64,000 nucleotides of DNA from CF-118 sp035689345 (lineage in GTDB: Bacteria > Chloroflexota > Dormibacteria > Dormibacterales > Dormibacteraceae). The notes below the pieces were generated by a model, which had not been told where the DNA came from, did not search any database, and saw nothing but the letters and a program-made list of their open reading frames with translations. Positions 32,929 to 42,868 of this stretch are shown here, one piece after another. Location of the stretch: assembly GCA_035689345.1 (NCBI GenBank), contig DASSLR010000097.1, positions 1 through 64,000 on the forward strand, read 5' to 3'. Made by a program: the position numbers and the translations under genes. Numbering within the stretch: the first letter of the stretch is position 1; each line of letters begins with the position of its first letter.

Positions 32929-35430
32929 CTAGCGGTCGGCCGCTCGGGTCCTCAGCGCGCGCGCCGTTCCTTCCTGGGCTTCGAGCAGCGCCCTCCGGAC
33001 CGGTCCTGGAAGGTCGCGCTTCAGCATGCGGTCGACCAGGTCGACGACCTCCTGCGTGACGATGGTCGCCGGGTACATCGCCCGCACGAACAGCAGGCCT
33101 TCGTCGATCTGGTGGCTCTCCCAGACGTCGAGCAGCTCGTCGAAGTAGCGCTGCACGAACGGCTCCAGCAATTCCTCCTGGTCGGGACGGTGGAAGCCGG
33201 CCGCGAACGCGCGCTTCATCGCCAGCGAGACCTCGTCCCCGTCCTTGACGGCGCTCCACGCCTCTTCCTTGGCGTCACGCGTGGGCCGCGACGCCCGGGC
33301 CGTGGCCGCGAACCGGCGCCCCTCCTCGGTGGGATCGCGCTTGAGCTCCGCGGCGATCAGGTCGTCCGACGCCGCACCGATGCGCACGAGCGCGGTGACC
33401 GCGCTCCAGCGCACGGCGAAGTCGATCTTCAGCCCCTCGAACTCGGACTCACCATCGAGCAGATCGCGCACGCGCGCCACGTCGCCCGCGGTGCGCGCGT
33501 TGTCGATGAAGGTCATGGCCCAGAGCAGCTGCTGGTCGCTCCCTGGCTCGGCGCGCTGCGCGCGCTGGTGTGAGCCGGCGGCGAGGCTCTCGCGCGTCTC
33601 AGCGCGATGCGCCAGGCTGCCATACGTCTCGATCGCGCTCTCCATGCGGAGGATGAAGGGAAACGTCAGAACGGAGTCAGTCTCGCCGTCGATGTTGGCG
33701 AGCGTCGTGCGCACGAAGTCGCGAGCGGGCAGCTGGGCGTCGCGCGTCATGTCCCAGAGGGCGCCCCACAGCACGGCCCGGGCAAGGGGGTCGGTGACGT
33801 CCTTCAGGTGCTCACGCGCGGTGGCCAGCGAACGGCTGTCGAGCCGGAGCTTGGCGTAGGCGTCGTCGGTCTCGTCCGGCACGATCAGCGCCGGCGCCGG
33901 CTTGCCGGCAAGCAGCGCAACAGCCGTGGCCTCGCCGTCGACGTCGATCTCGACCGACTCCCGGTGCCGCAAGGAAGATCCGTCCAGGTCGTAAAGGCCC
34001 AGGCGCATCCGCTGCGGGCGCAACGTCGGATGATCGGGTGGCGCGCTCTGGTTGACGGCCAGGCGCTTGATCAGGCCGCCATCGGTTTCGAGGTCGATGG
34101 CCAGGGTGTTGACGCCTTCGGTTTCCAGCCACACGCGCGACCATGCCTGCAGGTCGCGGCCCGATGCCTCCTCGAGCGGCTTGAGGAAGTCGGGCAGCTC
34201 CGTGTTGCCGTAGGCGTGCCTGCGGAAGTATTCGCTGATCCCCTTGTAGAACCGCTCCTCGCCGACCCACGACACGAGCTGCTTCAGCACCGACGCGCCT
34301 TTCTCGTAAGTGATGGCGTCGAAGTTGAGGTGCACCGCTTCCACGTCGGGTATGTCGGCGACGATCGGATGCGTCGACGGCAGCTGATCCTGCGCCCGCG
34401 CGCTCGACTTGATGCGGGTCGCGAAGTCGAGCCACGCGTTCTTGAACCTCGTGCCCCCCGTCATCGAGACGTAGGCCATGTAGGTGGCGAAGCTCTCGTT
34501 GAGCCAGAGATCGTCGAACCACTTCATGGTGGCGAGGTCGCCAAACCACATGTGCGCCATCTCGTGGAGGATCGTCTCTGCCCGGCGCAGACGCGACGCC
34601 TCCGTGACGCGCGAGCGATACACCATGCGCTCCGAGTGCGTGACACACGCGGCGTTTTCCATCGCGCCCGCCGAAAACTCGGGCACGAACAGCTGGTCGT
34701 ACTTGCCGAATGGGTAGGGGTACGCGAACCGCCACACGAAGAAGTCGAGTCCCTGCTTCGTGATCTCGAACAGCTCGTCCGTGTCCAGGTACTCGGCGAG
34801 CGACTGGCGGCAGTAAAGGCCCAGCGCGATGTCGCCGTGCCTGTCATGGAATGACGCGTAGTCGCCCGTGACGATGGCCGTGATGTACGTGGAGATGGGA
34901 TCGGTGGCGGGGAAGGTCCAGTCGCCACCCTCGTGACGCGATGGCGTCATGTTGCTGACGACGACCCAGCTCTCGGGCGCCGTGACCGAGAGCTCGAACC
35001 TCGCTTTGAGGTCGGGCTGATCGAAGCACGCGTAAACCCTGTGCGCGTCGTTGGCCTCGAACTGGCTGTGCAGGTAGTGGCGGCCGTCGACGGGGTCCTG
35101 GAAGCGGTGCAGGCCCGTGCCGTCGTGCATGTACTCCGCGGTCGCGTCGACCTCGAGCCGATTTTCCGCGGCGAGGCCCTCGAGCTGCAGCCGTCCGCCG
35201 TCGAACGCGCTCGCGGGCAAAGACTTGCCGTTGAGGGTGGCGTGCTCGACCGAAGGGCCTATGAACTCGATGAAGGTCGAAGCGCCCGGCTGCGCGCACT
35301 TGAAGGTGGCGACGGTCGACGACGTGAACGTGTCGTCTCCGGTCGTCAGGTCGAGTCTCACCCGGTAGTGGATGTCGGCGATGAGCTGCGCGCGCACTCG
35401 CGCCTCATCGCGGGTCAGATCGTTGCGGAT
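32929..35430 (-). CDS. pepN: Aminopeptidase N, M1 family
   Basis: About 833 residues of a zinc metallo-aminopeptidase. GAMEN is present, followed by HEMAHMWFGDLATMKWFDDL with the HEXXH zinc motif and the downstream Glu in WLNESFATY; a C-terminal ERAP1-like helical domain fills the last 300 residues. It cleaves N-terminal residues from peptides in the cytosol. GTG 35397 is the first ordinary start, but the family's conserved LTRDEA block lies upstream in the same frame. A TAACCT box stands 7 bases before ATC 35430, and CTG 35418 is another option; I mark 35430 as the outer limit. Confidence 0.93.
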   Translation of the reverse strand: MRNDLTRDEARVRAQLIADIHYRVRLDLTTGDDTFTSSTVATFKCAQPGASTFIEFIGPSVEHATLNGKSLPASAFDGGRLQLEGLAAENRLEVDATAEYMHDGTGLHRFQDPVDGRHYLHSQFEANDAHRVYACFDQPDLKARFELSVTAPESWVVVSNMTPSRHEGGDWTFPATDPISTYITAIVTGDYASFHDRHGDIALGLYCRQSLAEYLDTDELFEITKQGLDFFVWRFAYPYPFGKYDQLFVPEFSAGAMENAACVTHSERMVYRSRVTEASRLRRAETILHEMAHMWFGDLATMKWFDDLWLNESFATYMAYVSMTGGTRFKNAWLDFATRIKSSARAQDQLPSTHPIVADIPDVEAVHLNFDAITYEKGASVLKQLVSWVGEERFYKGISEYFRRHAYGNTELPDFLKPLEEASGRDLQAWSRVWLETEGVNTLAIDLETDGGLIKRLAVNQSAPPDHPTLRPQRMRLGLYDLDGSSLRHRESVEIDVDGEATAVALLAGKPAPALIVPDETDDAYAKLRLDSRSLATAREHLKDVTDPLARAVLWGALWDMTRDAQLPARDFVRTTLANIDGETDSVLTFPFILRMESAIETYGSLAHRAETRESLAAGSHQRAQRAEPGSDQQLLWAMTFIDNARTAGDVARVRDLLDGESEFEGLKIDFAVRWSAVTALVRIGAASDDLIAAELKRDPTEEGRRFAATARASRPTRDAKEEAWSAVKDGDEVSLAMKRAFAAGFHRPDQEELLEPFVQRYFDELLDVWESHQIDEGLLFVRAMYPATIVTQEVVDLVDRMLKRDLPGPVRRALLEAQEGTARALRTRAADR

Positions 35431-35437
35431 GCTTTGA

Positions 35438-35453
35438 AGGTTAGCGCGCTAAC
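35438..35453 (-). promoter_or_regulatory. -10-like TAACCT and 14-base palindrome before pepN
   Basis: TAACCT (35443-35438, minus) overlaps the perfect palindrome GTTAGCGCGCTAAC (35440-35453). The palindrome also contains the stop codon of the upstream pseudokinase gene. It could be an operator site or the base of a small terminator. Confidence 0.4.
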
Positions 35454-37608
35454 AGGAGTCGGCGCCGAGCAGGATCGGGGCCGAGGCCGCGACCGCCGGC
35501 GTCTGCGTCACGGCCACCACGGCCGCCGATTTCGCGCCCTGTGGCAGCTGCACCGTCTTGTCGAGGATGACCAGGTTGAAGCCTGGCGGCGTGAACGATG
35601 CGCCTGGAAGGTCCGTCGTCGTGCCGGAGCAGCGATCGAAGAACTTGACGATGAAAGACACGTTGCTTCGCTGCACCGACGAGAACTTGATGTCGACCTC
35701 GAGCTTGCACGAGCCGCTGACCTGCGTGCAGCTGGAGTTGGCCGGATCGATCGTCACGCTCGTCACCGGCGCGGCCGCGGCGGGCGCGTAGACCGGCACG
35801 TCCTTCAGGACGTTCGTCGGCGTCGGGCTTGCCTTGTGCGTCGGGCTGGGCGACGGCGACGTGTGCGCGACGGGGTTCGACGAGGAGCCGAGCTTGCTCA
35901 GCGCGAACGCACCGCCACCGCCCAGCACGAGCAGGAGCACGATGATGATCGCGGCGGGTACGACCCAGCGCGGCCGGCCGCCGCCCGGAACGCCGCCGTC
36001 GTCAGGCCGCTTTTTCGCCGCGGGCTTCTTCGCCGGCGCGGGTGCTGGGGCGCGGGGGATGGGCGGCGTCGTCACCGGGGCCGCGGGCGGCGCGTACGTG
36101 GCCGGTGCCGTGTAGCTGGGCGGTGTGTAGCTGGGCGAGGTGACGGCCTCCCGCAGCTCTTGCGGGACGGGCGCCGGGATCGGCGTCGCCTCTCCGGTCC
36201 ACTCCGAGCTCGATATGTGCCCGCTCCCCGGATTCCACGAGCCTGTCTGCACGGGGCTCCACGTCGACGCGCCGCCACCGGAGGACGGGGCTACGGGTGC
36301 GGCGGGTGCTGCGGGAGCGGGCGATTCAGGCTTGCCCGGCTCGGGCCACTCCGACTCGGGCGGCGGATTGGTGGCCGCCGGTGAGGGTGCTGAAGCGGCG
36401 GGCTCGGCGAAGCCGCCCTGCGGCGCGGCCGCCGGCTCGGCGGGCTCCCAGGACATCGCCGCCGCGGCGGGTTCCTGGACGGGCGCGGGCTCCGGTGGGA
36501 ACAGTGGGGCGGGCTCCGGCACGGTCGCCGGCGACGTCGGGAGGCCGGCGTCGGCCGGGGTGTCCGGGTGTTCCGGCGCGAAGTCGGGTGCGGGCGTCGA
36601 CGCCGCCGGCTCGAACATCGCGGGCGCGGGCACGATCGGGGGCGGCTCCGGGGCGGGCGCGGGAGGAGCTACGGGCTCGACCGGCTCGGCCTGCTGAGGA
36701 GGAGCTGACCGATAGGCGGCCGGCGCCGGATAAGTCTCCTGCGGGCGCGGCAGCGAGGAATAGGTGTCGACCGAGCGCGGCGGCGGCTCGTAGGAGGCTG
36801 GCCTCGGCGCCGGCGTGTCCTCGACCACGGGCGCGGGCGCGGGAGCCGGCCTGGGCGCCTCGGGCACGAACGGCGTCACCGACGGCATCTCGCGGCCGCC
36901 GGCGCGCAGCGCGAGCTCGCTCTGCGCAGCGATCTGGCGGTCGGGGGCCATCAACGCGCCCGCCATCTCGCGGAGCGCGCCGAGGGCGCGGTCCACGGCC
37001 GGGCCCATGGCGCCACTCGCCATCGAGCGCATCGTCACCACCAGGCCCGGCGGCAGCTCCGGCGGCGCGGGCGCGCCGGCAGGGTCGACGCCGAAGGCGG
37101 CGCAGATCGCCATACCGCACGAGCGCACGTCGGCCCGCAGGTCGCCCTGGCTGGGGGCGCCGCGCACCGCCGCGACCGGATGGCCCGCGAGCCGGACCTC
37201 GCCGTTGGCGGTGAGGCGCACCGCGGTGGCGTCGAAGCCGCCCATCGCCACGCCGGCCTCGTGCAGCGCGGCCACGCCCGAGAGGATCGAGGTGCCGAGC
37301 GCGGCGGCCGCGTGTGGGGTGAACCTTCCTCGCGCCAGCACCGTGCTGAGCGGCGTGCCCTCGTTCGGCTCGACCGCGATCCACACCCCGTTGGCATCCG
37401 TTCCCCAGGCGAGGACCGGGGAGAGGGATGGGTGCGGGTGCTCGGAGAGCCGCTGAATGCGCGGCACCGCGGCCGCCGCCGCCGCCGGAGGCACGGGAAT
37501 CTCGTGCACGACGACGGGCCGGCCGCTCTTGAGCACGGCCTTCCAGCCCTGCGCGGATCCTGCCGGAACCGACTCCAACGGCCTTGGCTTGGGCTCGCTC
37601 TCGGGCAT
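35449..37608 (-). CDS. Membrane-anchored pseudokinase
   Basis: 719 residues from ATG 37608. Residues 25-250 resemble a Ser/Thr kinase fold, with GVAALHEAGVAMGGFDATAV where HRDxKxxN is expected and GEVRLAGHPVAA in place of DFG, so the catalytic Asp and metal-binding Asp are both missing. A Pro/Ala/Glu-rich linker of about 270 residues follows, then one membrane helix (about 548-572, WVVPAAIIIVLLLVLGGGG) and an extracytoplasmic domain with four Cys. It probably binds partners rather than phosphorylates. The start is set by TACCAT 9 bases upstream; the longer frame shadows the ferredoxin gene. Confidence 0.75.
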   Translation of the reverse strand: MPESEPKPRPLESVPAGSAQGWKAVLKSGRPVVVHEIPVPPAAAAAAVPRIQRLSEHPHPSLSPVLAWGTDANGVWIAVEPNEGTPLSTVLARGRFTPHAAAALGTSILSGVAALHEAGVAMGGFDATAVRLTANGEVRLAGHPVAAVRGAPSQGDLRADVRSCGMAICAAFGVDPAGAPAPPELPPGLVVTMRSMASGAMGPAVDRALGALREMAGALMAPDRQIAAQSELALRAGGREMPSVTPFVPEAPRPAPAPAPVVEDTPAPRPASYEPPPRSVDTYSSLPRPQETYPAPAAYRSAPPQQAEPVEPVAPPAPAPEPPPIVPAPAMFEPAASTPAPDFAPEHPDTPADAGLPTSPATVPEPAPLFPPEPAPVQEPAAAAMSWEPAEPAAAPQGGFAEPAASAPSPAATNPPPESEWPEPGKPESPAPAAPAAPVAPSSGGGASTWSPVQTGSWNPGSGHISSSEWTGEATPIPAPVPQELREAVTSPSYTPPSYTAPATYAPPAAPVTTPPIPRAPAPAPAKKPAAKKRPDDGGVPGGGRPRWVVPAAIIIVLLLVLGGGGAFALSKLGSSSNPVAHTSPSPSPTHKASPTPTNVLKDVPVYAPAAAAPVTSVTIDPANSSCTQVSGSCKLEVDIKFSSVQRSNVSFIVKFFDRCSGTTTDLPGASFTPPGFNLVILDKTVQLPQGAKSAAVVAVTQTPAVAASAPILLGADSC

Positions 37609-37617
37609 GTAGGGCGC

Positions 37618-37627
37618 ATGGTACCCT
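37618..37627. promoter_or_regulatory. Overlapping divergent -10 boxes
   Basis: ATGGTACCCT gives TACCCT on the plus strand (37622-37627), 8 bases from GTG 37636, and TACCAT on the minus strand (37623-37618), 9 bases from ATG 37608. The shared TA is 37622-37623. Confidence 0.55.
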
Positions 37628-37635
37628 TCGGGGAC

Positions 37636-37878
37636 GTGGCTTATGTCATCGTCCAGCCCTGCGTAGGTGTGAAAGACGCCTCCTGCGTGGAGGTGTGCCC
37701 CGTGGACTGTATTCACACCGACGATGCGGCCGACATGTACTACATCGATCCCGACGAGTGCATCGACTGCGGCGCTTGTGTGGATCCGTGCCCGGTGGAC
37801 GCGATCTTCCCCGAGGACGAGGTCCCGGAACAGTGGCGGGACTTCATCAAAATTAACGCCGACTACTTCAAGAAGTAG
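37636..37878 (+). CDS. 7Fe ferredoxin (3Fe-4S plus 4Fe-4S)
   Basis: 80 residues. Cys 9, 17 and 21 (CVEVCPVDC region) fit the 3Fe-4S site, and ECIDCGACVDPCPVDAIF (Cys 42, 45, 48, 52) the 4Fe-4S site. The opening AYVIVQPCVGVKD and the EVPEQWRDF tail closely follow the FdxA/FdxC type of Actinomycetota. It is a soluble electron carrier, for example for oxidoreductases of the TCA cycle or P450s. GTG 37636 is supported by the -10 box and by family length. Isocitrate dehydrogenase follows 15 bases later. Confidence 0.93.
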   Translation: MAYVIVQPCVGVKDASCVEVCPVDCIHTDDAADMYYIDPDECIDCGACVDPCPVDAIFPEDEVPEQWRDFIKINADYFKK

Positions 37879-37893
37879 CTCTCTTAACGGCGC

Positions 37894-38988
37894 GTGGCTA
37901 GGCACTCTGTAACGCTCATCCCGGGCGACGGAGTCGGACCCGAGATCTGCGACGCGACCGTGCGCGTGCTCGAGGCCACCGGCGTCGAGTTCGAGTGGGA
38001 CGTCCAGCAGGCGGGAGAGGGCGCGATCAAGGAGTTCGGCACGCCGCTGCCGTCACACGTGCTCGAGTCCATCCGCAGGAACAAGGTCGCCTTGAAGGGA
38101 CCGATCACCACTCCGGTGGGCAGCGGCTTTCGCAGCGTCAACGTCGCGCTGCGGCAGGAGCTCGACCTCTACGCGCTGGTCCGGCCGGTCAGGGCGTACA
38201 AAGGCGCGCGCAACCTGCGCGACGACCTGGACTTCATCATCATCCGCGAGAACACCGAGGACATCTACGCGGGCATCGAGTTCGAGCAGGGCACGCCCGA
38301 CGCGAAGCACCTGATCGAGGAGATCTCAGGCCTCCTGAAGAAGAGGATCCGCACCGACAGCGGGCTGTCGATCAAGCCGATATCGATCACCGGCTCGGAG
38401 CGCATCGTGCAGTTCGCGTTCGACTACGCGCGCCAGAACAAGCGGCGCAAGGTCACCGCCGTGCACAAGGCGAACATCATGAAACACACCGACGGGCTGT
38501 TCCTGGCCGTCGCCCGTAAGGTCGCCGAGAAGAACAAGGACATCGAGTTCGAAGACCGCATCGTCGACAACATGTGCATGCAGCTCGTGCTGCGGCCGCG
38601 CGAGTACGACATCCTGTGCTGCCCGAACCTGTACGGCGACATCATCTCGGACCTCGGCGCGGGCATGATCGGCGGCCTGGGCCTCGCGCCGGGCGCCAAC
38701 ATCGGCAGCAACGGCGCGGTGTTCGAGGCCACGCACGGCAGCGCGCCGAAATACGCCGGCCAGAACAAGGTCAACCCGATGGCCGTGATGCTCTCCGGCG
38801 TGATGATGCTGCGCTACCTGGACGAGCACGACGCGGCCACCGCGCTGGAAACCGCCATCGCCGACGTGATCGCCCTGGGCAAGAGCGTGACCTACGACCT
38901 CAAAGAGCAGCGCGACGACCCGACAGCGGTGGGCACCAGCCAGGTCGCGGACGCGGTGGTGGCGCAACTAAAAGCAGGGGTCTCCTGA
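37894..38988 (+). CDS. icd: NAD-type isocitrate/isopropylmalate dehydrogenase family, likely IDH
   Basis: 364 residues of the beta-decarboxylating dehydrogenase fold: VTLIPGDGVGPEICDATV, IIIRENTEDIYAGIEFEQG, VTAVHKANIMKHTDGLF and NLYGDIISDLGAGMIGG. The ENTEDIYAGIE block and the HANIMK-type motif fit isocitrate rather than isopropylmalate dehydrogenase, and the short length fits the NAD-linked, mitochondrial IDH3-like class. It would oxidise isocitrate to 2-oxoglutarate. GTG 37894 gives the standard N-terminus. Its stop overlaps the next frame as CTGA. Confidence 0.9.
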   Translation: MARHSVTLIPGDGVGPEICDATVRVLEATGVEFEWDVQQAGEGAIKEFGTPLPSHVLESIRRNKVALKGPITTPVGSGFRSVNVALRQELDLYALVRPVRAYKGARNLRDDLDFIIIRENTEDIYAGIEFEQGTPDAKHLIEEISGLLKKRIRTDSGLSIKPISITGSERIVQFAFDYARQNKRRKVTAVHKANIMKHTDGLFLAVARKVAEKNKDIEFEDRIVDNMCMQLVLRPREYDILCCPNLYGDIISDLGAGMIGGLGLAPGANIGSNGAVFEATHGSAPKYAGQNKVNPMAVMLSGVMMLRYLDEHDAATALETAIADVIALGKSVTYDLKEQRDDPTAVGTSQVADAVVAQLKAGVS

Positions 38989-39305
38989 GGGCTCTCACCC
39001 CGGAGGTCACCCGGTTGCGCAAGCTCTGGGACGAGCACGTGCATTCGACGCTCCCGTCCGGCGACCGCGATCCGCGCCTGCAGGAGGTCGCCCTGTACGC
39101 CTCGTGGCTGGGCACCATCGTCGAGGCGGCGGTGTCCCGTGGCGAGCTCGACGCCAAGCATGCGTCGATGCTGGCGCAGCGACGCGAGGAGGGAAACCAG
39201 GCGCTGTTTCGCGCGAGTGGTGAGCTGGGCGAGCCGGTGCGATCATACGTGGCGCGTCTTCTGGCCATGGAGGAGATCCTCAGCTCGCTGCCGGTGCGAA
39301 ATTGA
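38985..39305 (+). CDS. Uncharacterised helical protein, 106 residues
   Basis: The frame between icd and the CapA gene is open and overlaps both neighbours by 4 bases (CTGA and TTGA), which argues that it is real. The product is predicted to be helical and charged (RLRKLWDEHVHSTLPSGDRD, later YASWLGTIVEAAVSRGELDA), without membrane segments. No family is recognised. CTG 38985 is the coupled start; TTG 39015 is the first ordinary alternative, and would give 96 residues. Confidence 0.62.
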   Translation: MRALTPEVTRLRKLWDEHVHSTLPSGDRDPRLQEVALYASWLGTIVEAAVSRGELDAKHASMLAQRREEGNQALFRASGELGEPVRSYVARLLAMEEILSSLPVRN

Positions 39306-40480
39306 GGCGGGTGGCGCTGCTCGTCGCCTGCTCCGCGGTGCTGTCCGCCTGCATCGGCAGCACGCAGCCCGTGGCCAGCACAGGTCCTGTGGCCGCGCCG
39401 GTCATCGTGCCGGCGCTCGACCGCGCGGACCAGCCGTCGTTCGGCGATCGCACCGGGCAGCCCCCGGCGCTCAGCCTGCAGGGGCTTTTCCACCCGACTT
39501 TCCACGTCCCGCTTGACCCATCGCGATTCCGGACGCTGCTCGTGACGGGCGACGTCATCCCGGCGCGTGGGGTCGACTACTTCGCCACCGTGCGCCATGA
39601 CTTCCTCTGGCCGTTCCGGCCGACCGCCGCTTACGTGGCTAACGCGGATATCACCTACGTCAATCTCGAGACGCCGCTCTTCGCCGGTTGCCCCGTCAAC
39701 CCCAACTCCGGGTTCACGTTCTGTGGAGACGCGCGATTCGTCAACGGGCTGACGCTGGACGGCGTGGACGTGGCCAACCTGGCCAACAACCATCTGTCGA
39801 ACTACGGCGCCGAGGGCATCACCCTCACCGAGCAGCTGCTCAACTCGCACGGCATCCAGACCTCGGGCCTCGGCCCAGTGGCGGTGATCAACGTGCGCGG
39901 TATCAAGTTCGGGTTCATCGGGTTCAACGGCGTCGGGCGCGCGATCGACAAGGTGGCGCTGAAGGAAGGGATCGAGCGCGCGCGGACGCTTGCCGACATC
40001 GTGGTCGTGCAGTTCCACTGGGGCAAGGAGTACGAGCGCCAGCCGATGCCGGACAAGGGCGTGCCCACGCCGGACGACCCGGTCGTCATCGGGCACGACG
40101 CGATCGATTGGGGCGCGGACATCGTGATCGGCAACCACCCGCACTGGTACCAGGGCGTGGAGGTGTACAAGGGCAAGCTCATCACGTACGCGCACGGCAA
40201 CTTCGTCTTCGACCAGATGTGGTCGGAGGAGACGCGCGAGGGTGTGATCGGGACCTACACGTTCTACGGCACGCAGCTCGTGTCGGCCACGTGGAAGCCG
40301 TATCGCATCTACGACTACGGCCAGCCGGTGTTCATGAACGCGAAGGACTCGGCGACGGCGCTGCAGACCATGGAGGCCGCGAGCGACCAGCTGGCCACCA
40401 AGTACGGGGAACCGACGACGAGCCCGATCCCCGCGATGCCGGGGCCGCCGGCGGTCGCTCCGATCGCCGCCCCGAAATAA
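39302..40480 (+). CDS. CapA-family (PGA_cap) metallophosphatase-like lipoprotein
   Basis: 392 residues. The lipoprotein signal RRVALLVACSAVLSACIG ends in an LSAC lipobox. The body carries TLLVTGDVIPARGVDYF, ADITYVNLETPLFAG, DVANLANNHLSNYGAEG and VVVQFHWGKEYERQ, IVIGNHPHWYQGVEVY: the metal-binding blocks of the CapA/PgsA calcineurin-like fold. Relatives are needed for poly-gamma-glutamate capsule synthesis or act as surface phosphoesterases. No pgsBC genes are nearby, so a capsule role is not established. TTG 39302 overlaps the previous stop as TTGA. Confidence 0.85.
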   Translation: MRRVALLVACSAVLSACIGSTQPVASTGPVAAPVIVPALDRADQPSFGDRTGQPPALSLQGLFHPTFHVPLDPSRFRTLLVTGDVIPARGVDYFATVRHDFLWPFRPTAAYVANADITYVNLETPLFAGCPVNPNSGFTFCGDARFVNGLTLDGVDVANLANNHLSNYGAEGITLTEQLLNSHGIQTSGLGPVAVINVRGIKFGFIGFNGVGRAIDKVALKEGIERARTLADIVVVQFHWGKEYERQPMPDKGVPTPDDPVVIGHDAIDWGADIVIGNHPHWYQGVEVYKGKLITYAHGNFVFDQMWSEETREGVIGTYTFYGTQLVSATWKPYRIYDYGQPVFMNAKDSATALQTMEAASDQLATKYGEPTTSPIPAMPGPPAVAPIAAPK

Positions 40481-40486
40481 GCGGTT

Positions 40487-40537
40487 GCATGCAAACGCGC
40501 GAAATTCTTCGCGCGAAGCACGCGTTTGTGTGCGAAC
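40487..40537. repeat. Nested inverted repeat between capA-like gene and carboxypeptidase
   Basis: A perfect 8-base inverted repeat, CGCGCGAA (40496-40503) and TTCGCGCG (40508-40515) with a 4-base loop, is flanked by imperfect arms GCATGCAAACGCG and CGCGTTTGTGTGC. No T-run follows. It may end transcription of the CapA gene or serve as an operator for the promoter at 40526-40555. Confidence 0.5.
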
Positions 40538-40555
40538 GTCGCATTTGGATAAAAT
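40526..40555 (+). promoter_or_regulatory. Promoter TTGTGT-18-TAAAAT
   Basis: TTGTGT (40526-40531) and TAAAAT (40550-40555) are 18 bases apart, the only place in the window with a convincing -35/-10 pair. The leader to ATG 40625 would be about 60 bases and contains AAGGGGG. Confidence 0.45.
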
Positions 40556-40624
40556 CCCCGCAGCCCAATATCCCCAAGGGGGTTCCGCCGTCACAGCCAA
40601 CGTCGATCTCACTGGAATCCCGCG

Positions 40625-41596
40625 GATGCGCGGCCGCCGCAGGCGGCGCCGCGATCACGTCGTCGCGCTGGCGCTCGTCGCCGTCGTGGTCACCGCCTCG
40701 CTGATCGGGTTTGCCTCCGCGCTCACCAAGCACTCGGTCGTGTCGATGGTGTGGCATCCGAGCGCGGCCAAGGCACCGCAGGCCGCGAACTTCGACCACT
40801 TCGACTTCTCGATGGTCTGGCTCGCCCTGCACAAACAGCCCGCGCTGCCGATCCACGGGCAGGCCGCGTACCTGGTCGACGTCGACTCGCGCGTGGTGCT
40901 GTGGGCCAGGGACGCCGAGACGCCGCGCGCGCCCGCGAGCCTCACCAAGCTCATGACGGCGATGGTCGCGCTCGACGACGCGGGGTCGCTCGACAAGGTC
41001 GTCGTGGTCGATCCGGCCGCGACGCAGATCGAGCCGAGCCTCATGGGCCTGAGCCCGGGCGAGCACGTCACGGTGCGCGACCTGATCTACGGCCTGTTTC
41101 TCGACTCCGGCAACGACGCAGCCGAGGCGCTGGCGCGCGGCATCGTGCCGCGGGATCGCTTCATCAGGCAGATGAACCAGAAGGCGAAGAGCATCGGCCT
41201 GACGGAGACACATTTCGTGAACCCCAGCGGCCTCGACGCGCCTGGGCACGGCATGTCCGCGCACGACATCGTGCATGTCGCCGCGTACCTCGACCGCTAC
41301 TACCCCCAGCTCGCGGCGATCGCGGCCACGAAGGACATCACCATCTCGGCCACCGCTCAGCACAAGGCCTTCCCGATGCAGAACCTGAACCGCATGCTCT
41401 GGACGTATCCCGGCGCCACAGGTCTCAAGACCGGCCTGACCGACAACGCCGGAGGCTGCTGGCTCGCGACCGCCACGCGCAGCGGCCGGCACCTGATCGC
41501 GGTCGTCCTCAACGCGACCGGCTACTCCGCGGACGACGCGCGCATCCTTCTCGATTACGGCTTCAGCGTCCGGCCGACGCTAGACTTCCCGATCGG

Positions 41597-41618
<22 letters not shown>
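40625..41618 (+). CDS. D-alanyl-D-alanine carboxypeptidase (PBP5/DacA-like)
   Basis: 330 residues from ATG 40625, starting with a basic stretch and one membrane anchor (VVALALVAVVVTASLIGF). The S11 peptidase motifs are SLTKLMTAMVAL (SxxK), SGNDAAEAL (SxN) and KTGLTDNAGGCWLA (KTG). The second C-terminal domain of PBP5 is missing. It trims the terminal D-Ala of peptidoglycan stem peptides outside the membrane. Longer frames upstream have no conserved sequence. The 3' end overlaps enolase by 22 bases. Confidence 0.9.

Positions 41619-42864
<1,246 letters not shown>

Positions 42865-42868
<4 letters not shown>

Noticed and set aside
34933..36384. 483-codon plus-strand frame across pepN and the pseudokinase gene
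   Set aside because: It is Arg/Gly-rich without motifs and lies antisense to two well supported genes, a usual effect of high GC.
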